Of a stretch of DNA of 64,000 bases, positions 18,580 through 27,218 are shown piece after piece. The first letter of the stretch is position 1, and the number at the start of each line of letters is the position of its first letter. The position numbers and the translations under genes were made by a program. Under the pieces are notes generated by a model that saw only the letters and a list, made by a program, of their open reading frames with translations, searched no databases and was not told where the DNA came from. This DNA is from Marinomonas balearica (GTDB lineage: Bacteria > Pseudomonadota > Gammaproteobacteria > Pseudomonadales > Marinomonadaceae), in NCBI RefSeq assembly GCF_004362145.1, contig NZ_SNXC01000009.1, forward strand, positions 186,001-250,000, read 5' to 3'.

Positions 18580-18598
18580 GAGTTATTCGCAGGTTCCC
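18580..18598 (-). repeat. Right terminal inverted repeat of the IS5-family remnant
   Basis: The complement reads GGGAACCTGCGAATAACTC, pairing with the left end at 17902-17920. Confidence 0.8.
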
Positions 18599-18667
18599 AT
18601 ACCATGATGCTGTGTATTGTGTGTCTTACAAGCATCTGCCTAGGGAATCTACTGATCGCCAGACAAT

Positions 18668-18704
18668 AATAATTAAGGCCAACATCATGTTGGCCTTAAT
18701 TATT
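18668..18704. terminator. Long palindromic terminator downstream of fdhA
   Basis: A perfect 18-base inverted repeat (AATAATTAAGGCCAACAT and its complement) surrounds a single C. It lies 32 bases past the fdhA stop and can act on either strand. Confidence 0.8.
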
Positions 18705-18736
18705 TTCCGTGAGAAAGCGAATAATGGACGAGCAGA

Positions 18737-19930
18737 TTAACTCACCATTTTATGTGGGTCGATAACGAATTTTTTCGCAGCGCCGCCATCGAAGTCAGCA
18801 TAACCTTGTGGTGCTTGATCCAATGAGATCATTTGTACGTTCACTGCTTTTGCTATGTCGATTTTATCAAACAAGATAGCTTGCATCAGTTGACGGTGGT
18901 ATTTCATGACGGGGCATTGACCAGTGTGAAGGGAGTGAGATTTTGCCCAACCTAGGCCAAATCGCATGCTTAAACTGCCTTGTTTTGCTGCGTCGTCTGT
19001 CGCGCCTGGATCTTCTGTAACATACAGCCCCGGTATGCCAATTTGCCCACCTGCGCGAGTCATTTGCATGGCAGAGTTCAATACGACAGCAGGGGATTCT
19101 TGATGGTGGTTACAGCCACAGGCATGCGCTTCAAAACCCACGCAGTCCACAAACGCATCCACTTCGCGATCACCAAGTATTGCTTCAATTTTATCTTGAA
19201 TGTCGCCATCTTGAGTAAGGTCGATGGTTTCGCAACCAAATGAGCGAGCTTGGTCCAATCGATCTTGCACCATGTCACCAACGATAACACAGGCTGCACC
19301 AAGTAAATGCGCCGAGGCCGCGGCAGCTAAACCAACTGGACCCGCGCCTGCGATATAAACAGTGGAACCTGGGCCTACGCCTGCGGTAACACAACCATGA
19401 AAACCAGTGGGAAGAATGTCAGAGAGTAATGTCAGATCTTGAATTTTCTCCATTGCTTGATCAGCATCGGGAAATTTAAGTAAGTTGAAATCGGCATATG
19501 GCACCATGACATAGTCGGCTTGTCCGCCAACCCAGCCGCCCATGTCCACGTAACCATAAGCCGCACCGGGGCGAGCAGGGTTGACGTTTAAGCAAATGCC
19601 AGTCTTGCCTTCTTTACAGTTACGGCAACGGCCACAGGCAATATTGAATGGAACAGAAACCAAATCACCTACTTTAAGGAATTCTACATCGCGACCACAT
19701 TCGATGATTTGGCCAGTGATTTCATGGCCAAGCACCAAACCACTTGGCGCGGTCGTTCGGCCTCGAACCATGTGTTGGTCACTGCCGCAAATATTCGTTG
19801 TGACAACCTTGAGAAGAACGCCATGATCACAACGGCGTTTACCTATGGATAACTCGGGAAATGCAATGGCGTCGACCTTAACCGTACCATTACCTTGATA
19901 AATAACACCTCTGTTTACGTGGTTACTCAT
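18737..19930 (-). CDS. fdhA: Glutathione-independent formaldehyde dehydrogenase (zinc, NAD-dependent)
   Basis: This enzyme oxidises formaldehyde to formate with NAD+ without glutathione, and in relatives also dismutates aldehydes. The 397-residue protein is a zinc-containing medium-chain dehydrogenase. The catalytic zinc site lies in TTNICGSDQHMVRGR and GHEITG, four structural-zinc cysteines in CGRCRNCKEGKTGIC, and the NAD motif in GAGPVGLAAAA. The long insert HACGCNHHQESPAVVLN is characteristic of the Pseudomonas putida-type enzyme. AAGGGTG precedes the ATG. It is monocistronic. A formaldehyde source such as demethylation is not visible nearby. Confidence 0.93.
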   Translation of the reverse strand: MSNHVNRGVIYQGNGTVKVDAIAFPELSIGKRRCDHGVLLKVVTTNICGSDQHMVRGRTTAPSGLVLGHEITGQIIECGRDVEFLKVGDLVSVPFNIACGRCRNCKEGKTGICLNVNPARPGAAYGYVDMGGWVGGQADYVMVPYADFNLLKFPDADQAMEKIQDLTLLSDILPTGFHGCVTAGVGPGSTVYIAGAGPVGLAAAASAHLLGAACVIVGDMVQDRLDQARSFGCETIDLTQDGDIQDKIEAILGDREVDAFVDCVGFEAHACGCNHHQESPAVVLNSAMQMTRAGGQIGIPGLYVTEDPGATDDAAKQGSLSMRFGLGWAKSHSLHTGQCPVMKYHRQLMQAILFDKIDIAKAVNVQMISLDQAPQGYADFDGGAAKKFVIDPHKMVS

Positions 19931-20337
19931 AATGACACCCTTATTTGCTGTTGTTTTTGTTGTGTGCGTATTTGATCATTTTGTCACCAGCAGTAAACGG
20001 AGTAGGTCTTTTCGCGACGGAAACAGGGGCTGAAAACGACAAATAAGTCACTTTTTCTGACACTCCTTAAGATCATTGTATTTCTCGCTGTATTCCCTGT
20101 GCTTTCATTTATGGAGAGAGGATTCCTGAACTGACAAAAGCTTCGAACATTGTTGTAGTTGGATCGAAAGCCGTCTTTTATGTCTTGATCAAGTATATTT
20201 CGTTGAGGCGCGTGCTTATGACGTGATGATTGATGGCGACCTTTTCTACTATCTCTCTTTTAGAATGGGCATGAATATTGCCTTAATTTATTGAGTGACT
20301 CATTCGTATATTCATCATCCGCTGTAGAGGTCAGAAC
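19931..20337. other. Divergent intergenic region between fdhA and the MCP-SBP gene
   Basis: No gene was seen in these 407 bases. The region must carry the promoters of two divergent genes. A ribosome site (AGAGGTC) precedes the ATG at 20338. No clear dyad operator was identified. Confidence 0.5.
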
Positions 20338-22146
20338 ATGTTAAATAGATTATTTAAAAAACAGAAAGCACCTCGTTTGGCTATTGACGATAGTCGCCTC
20401 AATGACATCTCAGAAAATCAATATTCTGAAACAAATCAACAGAATAATCGTTTTGAGGCTCTTACTCATGGTGTTTCTAGCTCATTGAATTTTCTGCAAA
20501 ATTTACTCAGATTCGCCAGTACAGCAGGGGAAGCGCAAGACAGTTTAATGCGCGAAATAGATGTTCGTTCTCATAATTTACGTACTGGGTTAAGCGAAAC
20601 ACGCGAAGAAATAGAAACCAGCACCAAAAGTGCCAACCAAGTTAAGGAAAATACCCGTCAATCAGTCGAGCAAAGAACGCTCGCAATCAATAATGAACTG
20701 GCTCGTATTCGTGACGAACTTGACACTAAAGCAGAAGGGGCAACTAAGGTTCTTAATAATATCGAAGATATAGGGAAAGGCATTCAGCTGCTTGCCCTTA
20801 ATGCCACCATTGAAGCGGCTCGTGCAGGGGATCAAGGGCGAGGCTTTGCCGTCGTTGCGAAAGAGGTAGGTGAACTTGCCAAAAAAACCATGGCACAAAC
20901 CAATGAAGCGGTGAAATTGATCGACTTATCTGGAGTGACTCAGTCTCTTCAGAAAACGATGAGCACAATTGATCAGGAGCTCAATACGCTGGATATGGAG
21001 ATTGCATCTTCCTTGTCCGATATCCAAACGCGTTTTACTCAAATGTCCGATCGTTTAGAAACCATCAGTGAGCACAACTCAGTGGTATTTGAGTTGCTCG
21101 AAGCCAGTAAAGAATCCTCAAATCGAGCGATAAATAAGGTCGGGTGGGCGACTGATATAACCCGATCTTTAGACTCTTACCTCGCTCGTGATGAGGGTTT
21201 GATTGAAGAGGGCATTAACCAATTTTTAAAAGTTAATCATGTCTACAATACGCCTTCATTTGATAAATTAGCGGATATTAAAAAACGTGGTGTCATCCGT
21301 GTTGCAGTGGACCCTGCATTGGTTGGCGTGACATTTCGCCGTTCATCCAGTGGAGCTATTCAAGGTCTGGATGCGGAGTATGCCAGAGCCTTTGCAGATT
21401 GGCTGGGGGTCAAATGTGAGTTCGTAGAACATCCTTGGGACCTTCTAACGGAACTGTTGTTTGCAGGAAAAGAAAAAGGCCAACGAAACGCGGATGTGGT
21501 TTGGTGTGCTGTACCTCCTAGTGATTTTTATCAGGGCATTGCTTTTTCAGACACCTACACCTACCTAAAATTTGTCTTGTGTCGTCAAGCCAACGACGCC
21601 TCAATCAAGCATTTGTCTGATTTAGAAGGTAAGGTACTCGGCGTGGTTAATGACCCTGCCGCATTAACCACTTTAGAAGATCAGGGTTTTCGATGGGCGG
21701 AAAATGAACACAAACCTGGCGGCAAGGTAAAACTGTCAAACCTCATTGCTTATGGAGACATATCAAGGGTGCATGACGCCTTGGCTAATGGTTCGATTGA
21801 TGCTTTTGCCGCTGATCATCCCGTATTTCATTGGGCGTCGGTTAGTCCAGATAGTCCTTGGCATAACAAGGTCGAAGTGATTAACAGCATCCTGCCTGAC
21901 CCGTTTTATTATTCCGCGGTGGTTTCAGCTGAACCTTCTTCGTACCAATTATTGAAAGCCATTAATGACTTTATAAAGGAGTTCAAACAAACGTCTAAGC
22001 GCCTAGAAATTGAAAAAGAATGGCAGGGGGAGGCGATAGATCACACTCTGAGTTATCGTGATGAAACGGGTAACTTAAAAGGCATTGATGAGGTGCACTC
22101 TCTTTACTTAGAACATCAACAGAAACATTCTTTGGTCGAGGCTTGA
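20338..22146 (+). CDS. Soluble chemoreceptor-like protein: MCP signalling domain fused to a C-terminal family-3 solute-binding domain
   Basis: The 602-residue protein has no signal peptide and no membrane helix. Residues about 40-300 form a methyl-accepting signalling coiled coil whose hairpin tip is recognisable ([19 protein letters not shown] at about 149-167, then [18 protein letters not shown]). Residues about 308-565 are a solute-binding fold of the SBP_bac_3 type, normally periplasmic, with the opening [34 protein letters not shown] and [12 protein letters not shown]. The usual order (sensor first, signalling last) is inverted and both parts should be cytoplasmic. It may report an intracellular amino acid or related metabolite to the chemotaxis array. 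Ligand and partners are unknown. Confidence 0.88.
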   Translation: MLNRLFKKQKAPRLAIDDSRLNDISENQYSETNQQNNRFEALTHGVSSSLNFLQNLLRFASTAGEAQDSLMREIDVRSHNLRTGLSETREEIETSTKSANQVKENTRQSVEQRTLAINNELARIRDELDTKAEGATKVLNNIEDIGKGIQLLALNATIEAARAGDQGRGFAVVAKEVGELAKKTMAQTNEAVKLIDLSGVTQSLQKTMSTIDQELNTLDMEIASSLSDIQTRFTQMSDRLETISEHNSVVFELLEASKESSNRAINKVGWATDITRSLDSYLARDEGLIEEGINQFLKVNHVYNTPSFDKLADIKKRGVIRVAVDPALVGVTFRRSSSGAIQGLDAEYARAFADWLGVKCEFVEHPWDLLTELLFAGKEKGQRNADVVWCAVPPSDFYQGIAFSDTYTYLKFVLCRQANDASIKHLSDLEGKVLGVVNDPAALTTLEDQGFRWAENEHKPGGKVKLSNLIAYGDISRVHDALANGSIDAFAADHPVFHWASVSPDSPWHNKVEVINSILPDPFYYSAVVSAEPSSYQLLKAINDFIKEFKQTSKRLEIEKEWQGEAIDHTLSYRDETGNLKGIDEVHSLYLEHQQKHSLVEA

Positions 22147-22231
22147 CGTTTTATGGTGCAAGTATTATTTAACAACTTATAAAGAAACCTACTTTTTAGT
22201 GGTTTCAGGCTTTGGTTTTCATGTTCTCAGT

Positions 22232-22266
22232 GGCGTTAATTATTGGGAGTACTCATAATTAACGCC
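22232..22266. terminator. Hairpin between the MCP-SBP gene and the LytTR gene
   Basis: A perfect 12-base inverted repeat (GGCGTTAATTAT and its complement) encloses an 11-base loop that contains the palindrome GAGTACTC. It lies between two convergent genes and lacks a strong T-run. It resembles the hairpin at 1976-2012 in design. Confidence 0.5.
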
Positions 22267-22407
22267 AAATTGATAAAGACATTGCGGATACGTTTGAAAG
22301 CGCTCAATTTATCTGTATGAAGAATCGAATTATGCAAGTAGGCCGACTGATCTTTGGTGGTAATTGGGCTTCTTCGAAACTTCATTTTTTTAATTAAGCG
22401 CAACTCC

Positions 22408-23238
22408 TTAACTAATGAACGACTTACATAAACGTTCAACTTCTGTTCGATATGTCTTACTTACTGGGATAAATTCACCGTTAGTCATGACCAACTGCCA
22501 TTTTCCTTGCTTCTTATCTAACCTTTCGATGAACTGTAAGGAAACCCACCAAGAACGATGAACTCTCATTCCACTGTAAGGTTTCAGTAATTTCAATGCA
22601 TCGCTGAAGCGGTGCAATACAAGCTGACTTTCTTGCTCAGTAACAATTTTGATGTAATGATCTTCGGCGGAGATAGAGACCAACCTTCCTTTCATTTCAA
22701 CATCGAACAACGCCATAAGGTTTGGATGCGACGTGGTTTTTGGTAAATCTATTTCATTTTTTTCGGTGGTAAGAGTGGATGTAGGCTCAGTTATGGATTC
22801 CTTTTTTAATGGCGTTTTAAATCGCTTTTCTAACCTTTTCCCAAGCGGTAAAAAAATCATCAATAGAACCAGCAATACATAGGCCGACAACTCAAGAATA
22901 GAGATAGGCATTTCTATCGGCATCATCTTTTGATTTAGCCAATGAACTTGAAAGCTGGCGGGAAAGGCCATGATCAAAGACGTTACAATCATGGTTTTAG
23001 ACGTTGGCCATTTGGCGGTCATTGGCAAGTGGAAGAACATTAAGATCAGTACTAGGCTTTCGTGCCCGATGACAGCGATCGTGAGTTGCCAATATACCAA
23101 TCGTTTTAACAAACTCATTTCTGAAAAAGTGCCAAATGGCCCGATGATGGATATCACAAAACCAATCACAAGGCAGGATAGGGCAAAGTAGATGAACTTT
23201 TGATTATTGTTCACAGTGTTGAAAAAATTACGATACAT
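22408..23238 (-). CDS. Membrane protein with C-terminal LytTR DNA-binding domain
   Basis: This 276-residue protein has four predicted membrane helices (roughly 12-34, 45-67, 80-98 and 108-128), a charged linker, and a C-terminal LytTR domain (about 178-274). The domain shows the family pattern LVSISAEDHYIKIVT, MRVHRSWWVSL and GEFIPVSKTYRTEVERL. LytTR proteins bind direct-repeat DNA sites as regulators. A membrane-bound version without a receiver domain should sense a membrane or redox state and regulate directly. It is divergent from the DUF2141/carotenoid oxygenase pair, its likely target. Confidence 0.87.
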   Translation of the reverse strand: MYRNFFNTVNNNQKFIYFALSCLVIGFVISIIGPFGTFSEMSLLKRLVYWQLTIAVIGHESLVLILMFFHLPMTAKWPTSKTMIVTSLIMAFPASFQVHWLNQKMMPIEMPISILELSAYVLLVLLMIFLPLGKRLEKRFKTPLKKESITEPTSTLTTEKNEIDLPKTTSHPNLMALFDVEMKGRLVSISAEDHYIKIVTEQESQLVLHRFSDALKLLKPYSGMRVHRSWWVSLQFIERLDKKQGKWQLVMTNGEFIPVSKTYRTEVERLCKSFIS

Positions 23239-23396
23239 TATTAAAAATCAATAACTTAAAAGAGTGCAATTCACGATTCGTGAATTGCGTATCAAGGCTA
23301 TTGACGAATTCCCTCCGCCGTTCACGTATTCACTATTGGTCGAATTTTTTATCTAACCATAATGATAGAAATCTTAACACAATGGAGAATTAAAAA

Positions 23397-23876
23397 ATGA
23401 CAACCTTGTTCTACAAGGCTTTTTCGGCCATCACATCATCCCTATTAAAACTTATTTTTTCACTGATTGTCTTGTATTGCACATCAAGCCTAGCATCTGA
23501 AAAATCAGCTGGATTACAGCTGACTTTTACGGGGTTAGTGCCAAATTCTGGCTACATTATGGGAAGTTTTTACCACTTAGAAGAAGACTTTAAAACAGGG
23601 AAAAACGGTTTTTCACAAATTAGAGAACCTGTTTTATCGGATACGCTTGCCATTACAGTTTCAGATTTACCGGACGCGCCTATCATTTTTGTTAGCTATC
23701 AAGATCTAAATGACAATCAGGCGTTAGACACAAATTTGTTTGGCGTGCCTACAGAACCGTACGCATTCTCAAATAATGCTAAAGGTCGATTTGGCCCTCC
23801 TAAATTTTCAGACATGCTTTTTACGCCTAGCATGACCAATGAGATGACAATTCATTATTCACACACTTCTGATTGA
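23397..23876 (+). CDS. Exported DUF2141 protein
   Basis: This 159-residue protein has a long N-terminal signal sequence (hydrophobic stretch about 14-33, cleavage near SSLAS). The DUF2141 beta-sandwich follows, recognised by YQDLNDNQALDTNLFGVPTEPYAFSNNAKGRFGPPKF. DUF2141 proteins are periplasmic, and their biochemical role is unknown. Its stop lies 15 bases before the start codon of the carotenoid oxygenase gene, so the two are co-transcribed. A calcium-binding-like acidic loop (DLNDNQALD) is visible. Confidence 0.85.
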   Translation: MTTLFYKAFSAITSSLLKLIFSLIVLYCTSSLASEKSAGLQLTFTGLVPNSGYIMGSFYHLEEDFKTGKNGFSQIREPVLSDTLAITVSDLPDAPIIFVSYQDLNDNQALDTNLFGVPTEPYAFSNNAKGRFGPPKFSDMLFTPSMTNEMTIHYSHTSD

Positions 23877-23893
23877 TTAGGCTTGGAGGTCTT

Positions 23894-25447
23894 ATGAACC
23901 GTCGTGAATTCATCAAACTACTTTCATGTACGATGGCGGCGTCAGGCGCTACGCTTTTTCCTGCGGCGTTGTATGCAACCTATCTGGAAGGTCATCAAAG
24001 CAATTTTGCAATAAGCTGGAAAAAGTCATTTGATGCAGCACTAAATAAAAAACCTTGGCTGGCTCATATCTCCAGTTTAGACAAATCGCTTTCTGCACAA
24101 AACTTGGTAATAGAAGGAAAGATTCCAACCGGTTTGATTGGGACTCTATACCGGAACGGGCCGGCACAACATGAAATCAATGGACAGCGTTATCATCATT
24201 TATTTGATGCCGACGGCATGATCCAGCAGTTTTGCATTAATGGAGAAAATCAAACGGCCACTTACTTTGGGCGTTTTGTCGATACGGCGAAGCGAAGAAA
24301 AGACCTGTTTACAGGACAAATGAGCACACCAACATTTGGTTCTGCGTTTCCAACTATGAGCCATGTGACTAAAGCAGACGATATGAACGCTGCAAACACC
24401 AGCATAAGACAACATGCCGGGAAATTACTGGCCCTATGGGAAGCTGGGTCTGCGTACGAAATAGATCCACTCTCATTATCGACAACTGGCATAGTTACTT
24501 GGTCTGAACAGACTCAAGGTATGCCTTATAGCGCGCATCCAAAAATTGACCAAGATGGCAGTATGTGGAATTTTGGTGCTATCGGTACGTTTCAAGGATT
24601 GGTTTTTTACCATATTGGGGCTAGTGGAAAGTTGTTAAAACAACAAACCATTCGTTTACCGGAAGCGAGAATGGTGCATGATTTTATGATCACAGAGCGA
24701 TATTTGGTGTTTATCCTAGCGCCTTTTGTCTTTGACCATGAATTGGCTCATTCTCGCTTGCTTACAAGCTATCTAGACGCGCATCAATGGAAGAAGCAAG
24801 AAGCTAATTGGTTGTTACTCGTAGATAAAGATAATTTGAGTAACGTCCGCCGCCTAGAGCTGCCTGCAAGCTGGATCTTCCATTTTGGGAACGCTTGGCA
24901 AAAAGGCCATTGGCTTTACTTTGATATGTGCGAATACAAAGACACATCGGTGATGACGCAAGGTCTTCGCGACATAATGAAAGGGGATGACCATGTCACC
25001 GAATTAGCAAAACACAGTGCTCTCAAAATAAATCTGAAAACAGGCTATTTTGAGAAAGACACTCTTTATCAGAACGTTGAATTTCCAATCTATGACGAAC
25101 GTTTTGTTGGCCGAAAAAATCAATACACACTTGCGATCTGCAACAGAAATGGCAACCATCTTTTAAGTGCTAATAGGCTGGTTTTAATTGATCTCACTAA
25201 CGGTCAGCATCGCCACTTTGATTTCCCCGAAAATGAGGTAATTGAAGAGCATTTATTTATTCCCAATAAGTACTCAAACAAAGAAATGGAAGGCTGGTTT
25301 ATTGGCGTTTCATTCGACTACAAACGGATGATCAGCAAGGTTAATATTTTTACAGCGTCTTCTTTTGAATATGGCCCAGATGCAATGATTCAACTGCCTT
25401 ACCATATTCCTACTGGTTTTCATGGCACCTTTGTAGGTGCAACATAA
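23894..25447 (+). CDS. Tat-exported carotenoid cleavage oxygenase (RPE65/CCD family)
   Basis: This 517-residue protein is a non-haem iron oxygenase that cleaves carotenoids or related stilbene/lignin-type double bonds. The N-terminal NRREFIKLL followed by a hydrophobic segment is a twin-arginine export signal. Four iron-binding histidines are assignable in context: His215 (YSAHPK), His262 (MVHDFM), His330 (WIFHFGN) and His510 (GFHGTFVG). The family entry motif GTLYRNGPA is present. The start at 23894 is chosen because GGAGG lies 6 bases upstream. Export of such an enzyme is unusual. It is paired with a DUF2141 protein and faces a LytTR regulator. The substrate is unknown. Confidence 0.9.
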   Translation: MNRREFIKLLSCTMAASGATLFPAALYATYLEGHQSNFAISWKKSFDAALNKKPWLAHISSLDKSLSAQNLVIEGKIPTGLIGTLYRNGPAQHEINGQRYHHLFDADGMIQQFCINGENQTATYFGRFVDTAKRRKDLFTGQMSTPTFGSAFPTMSHVTKADDMNAANTSIRQHAGKLLALWEAGSAYEIDPLSLSTTGIVTWSEQTQGMPYSAHPKIDQDGSMWNFGAIGTFQGLVFYHIGASGKLLKQQTIRLPEARMVHDFMITERYLVFILAPFVFDHELAHSRLLTSYLDAHQWKKQEANWLLLVDKDNLSNVRRLELPASWIFHFGNAWQKGHWLYFDMCEYKDTSVMTQGLRDIMKGDDHVTELAKHSALKINLKTGYFEKDTLYQNVEFPIYDERFVGRKNQYTLAICNRNGNHLLSANRLVLIDLTNGQHRHFDFPENEVIEEHLFIPNKYSNKEMEGWFIGVSFDYKRMISKVNIFTASSFEYGPDAMIQLPYHIPTGFHGTFVGAT

Positions 25448-25827
25448 AAGCAGTTATCTGAAACGATCAAAGGGAGTCACGCCATCGTGTGGCGGTTTAA
25501 TTCTCTTACTATTGCCGTAAAGAGACTTGAGCAGAGAGACTTTAGTTTGATGGAAATGAAATCGACGAATGGCATTTTATTCGGTGCTCCGCAGCGTCAT
25601 TTTTCGAGTCACAGAGTGGCTGTAACCAAGCGGAAGTCTCTAAACAATCTTAGCTTGCTAATCATCTGTGATCTGGGTACAACTAATGTGATAGAGGAGC
25701 ATGATTGCTCCGTGTAAGTACCATCTAGCCACAGGCCGGGTCGAGATCATTTGAAAACACACTCAATCATCAGGCCGTTATAATTGTGGCTGTGTCGTTG
25801 TATAACCTTTAATTGTTAAGAGACAAA
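25448..25827. other. Intergenic region after the carotenoid oxygenase gene
   Basis: No supported gene was found in 380 bases. A short hairpin (GGAGCATGATTGCTCC at about 25696-25711) could serve as a weak terminator. A 76-codon GTG-initiated frame at 25487-25717 has no recognisable protein features. Confidence 0.4.
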
Positions 25828-26277
25828 ATGAGTATCACTTTCCAACAAATAGAAGATCCATTTTCAGATGAAGTTTTTCGGTTAACCAAAGTCGGACTTT
25901 TTCCATATGTTAATGAAGTATTTGGTTGGGATGATGAGTTTCAAAAGCAGCGTATGCGTGACGATTATCAGCCCGAGTGGTTTCACTGGGTTTACCATGT
26001 GAATAGAAGAATTGGCTACGTGTGTTTTAAACCGTATGACCAAGCACTGCATGTGCATCTCATCGTGTTGGACCAGAGTGTCATTGGTCGAGGGCTAGGT
26101 AAGAAGGTAATGGTCGAAATTCACAGACTCGCTGCTGAAGAAGAGCGCGATATTACATTATCAAGTTTTAAATGTAATGAACGCGCAGTGAGAATGTATG
26201 AATCACTAAATTACGACATTGCAGAGGAAGAAGAGCATTTTCTTTCATTCCGAAAGCCTCATAACAAAGCGCTGTAG
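25828..26277 (+). CDS. GNAT-family N-acetyltransferase
   Basis: This 149-residue protein has the GNAT acetyl-CoA-binding pattern: beta-strand HVHLIVLDQSVIGRGLGKKVMVEIHRLA (the RGLGKK pyrophosphate loop at about residues 90-95), then SSFKCNERAVRMYESLNYD, the conserved Asn and Tyr region. The start at 25828 is preferred over a TTG 15 bases upstream because AAGAG is correctly spaced. The acyl acceptor cannot be predicted. It has no operon partner. Confidence 0.83.
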   Translation: MSITFQQIEDPFSDEVFRLTKVGLFPYVNEVFGWDDEFQKQRMRDDYQPEWFHWVYHVNRRIGYVCFKPYDQALHVHLIVLDQSVIGRGLGKKVMVEIHRLAAEEERDITLSSFKCNERAVRMYESLNYDIAEEEEHFLSFRKPHNKAL

Positions 26278-26416
26278 AAAATGGACTCAATTCAACGCCT
26301 CGCTTGGCGCTCTAGCTCCTGACTGTGCTTTTTCCACAGATGTTGATTTCATTATTTTAATATCTGACTTGCATACCTTTTATTCGTCAAATAGTTATCC
26401 ACCACCATTTTGTTAC

Positions 26417-27109
26417 CTATGACCTAAAATATTCTGCGTGAGATTCTTCTAATGGCAGAATTCTCGGTATCAGCTGCCCAATATGGAACCTCATTGCGTC
26501 TCTTGCGGCATCGACATCTTGGTTTTTGATTGCCGCAAGGATCGCTTGGTGTTCTTTTACGGCTTCTTCTGGTCTTCCTGCCTCTGGCAAAATCAACATA
26601 CGCGCTCGGCTTAATTGTAACGACACGCTGTCGAGTACGTGCGACACACCACTAAACCCCGTGAAATTCATGAGCAATGTATGAAATTCTTCGTCTATCT
26701 GGTACGAGCCGATGAAGTCTTTGTCTTCGACTAGTAAAGCTTGCATTTTTACATTGCGAGTTAATGCGGCTAATTGCTCTTCGCTGCGTTCTTTGGTGAC
26801 TTTTTCAACGGCTGCAATTTCTAATGCTTGTCGTAAAAAGCACGCTTCACGTATTTCATCCATTGAGAAACAAGATACTTTGGTTGCAGATTGTGGAATG
26901 ACATCCACTAAGCCTTCCGCCGAAAGTCGCGCTAACGCTTCAGAAACAGGGGAGCGTGATACGCCCAGTTGTTCACATATTTCGTTTTTTCGGATTACCG
27001 TGCCGGGCGGGTATTGCATTGAGAGTATCGCTTCGCGCAATGATTGATACACTCGCTGAGACAGTGAACCGCTCAAATTTTGGATTCTATTTAGTGAGGA
27101 TTCGGTCAT
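26417..27109 (-). CDS. GntR/FadR-type (FCD) regulator of the sugar-acid operon
   Basis: This 230-residue protein has an N-terminal GntR winged helix (about 14-80: LREAILSMQYPPGTVIRKNEICEQLGVSRSPVSEALARL) and a helical C-terminal FCD ligand domain (about 90-215) with the metal/carboxylate-binding His pattern (DEEFHTLL, HQAI, HIGQLI). FCD regulators typically sense sugar acids or organic acids. AGGAACG precedes the ATG. It is divergent from the UxaA-family gene. A perfect 16-base palindrome lies 18 bases upstream of its start and is the likely operator. Confidence 0.9.
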   Translation of the reverse strand: MTESSLNRIQNLSGSLSQRVYQSLREAILSMQYPPGTVIRKNEICEQLGVSRSPVSEALARLSAEGLVDVIPQSATKVSCFSMDEIREACFLRQALEIAAVEKVTKERSEEQLAALTRNVKMQALLVEDKDFIGSYQIDEEFHTLLMNFTGFSGVSHVLDSVSLQLSRARMLILPEAGRPEEAVKEHQAILAAIKNQDVDAARDAMRFHIGQLIPRILPLEESHAEYFRS

Positions 27110-27126
27110 AAATATACGTTCCTGAT

Positions 27127-27142
27127 AACTAACATGTTAGTT
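27127..27142. promoter_or_regulatory. Perfect palindrome, likely FCD-regulator operator
   Basis: AACTAACATGTTAGTT is a perfect 16-base dyad in the divergent region between the FCD regulator and the uxaA-like gene. Its length and position fit a GntR-family dimer site. Confidence 0.7.
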
Positions 27143-27218
27143 GACGGTTGATAATGTCGATGCTAGTTTAATATACAATAACAATAATTAAATGTGAATT
27201 TAGAACAGGGGATTACCC

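Larger units (their letters stand above)
17902..18598 (+). mobile_element. IS5-family insertion sequence remnant, internally deleted
   Basis: The 697-base element is bounded by terminal inverted repeats: GGGAACCTGCGAGTAAGTC at the left and, read on the minus strand, GGGAACCTGCGAATAACTC at the right (17 of 19 identical). Inside is a transposase gene that keeps only its two ends. No clear target-site duplication flanks it (ATTA on the left, ATAC on the right). A full-length IS5-type element would be roughly 500 bases longer, so this is a non-autonomous derivative. Confidence 0.85.

Noticed and set aside
25487..25717. GTG-initiated 76-codon frame after the carotenoid oxygenase gene
   Set aside because: The ribosome site is too far from the start, the composition is unlike real proteins and no motif is visible. 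It is better treated as intergenic.
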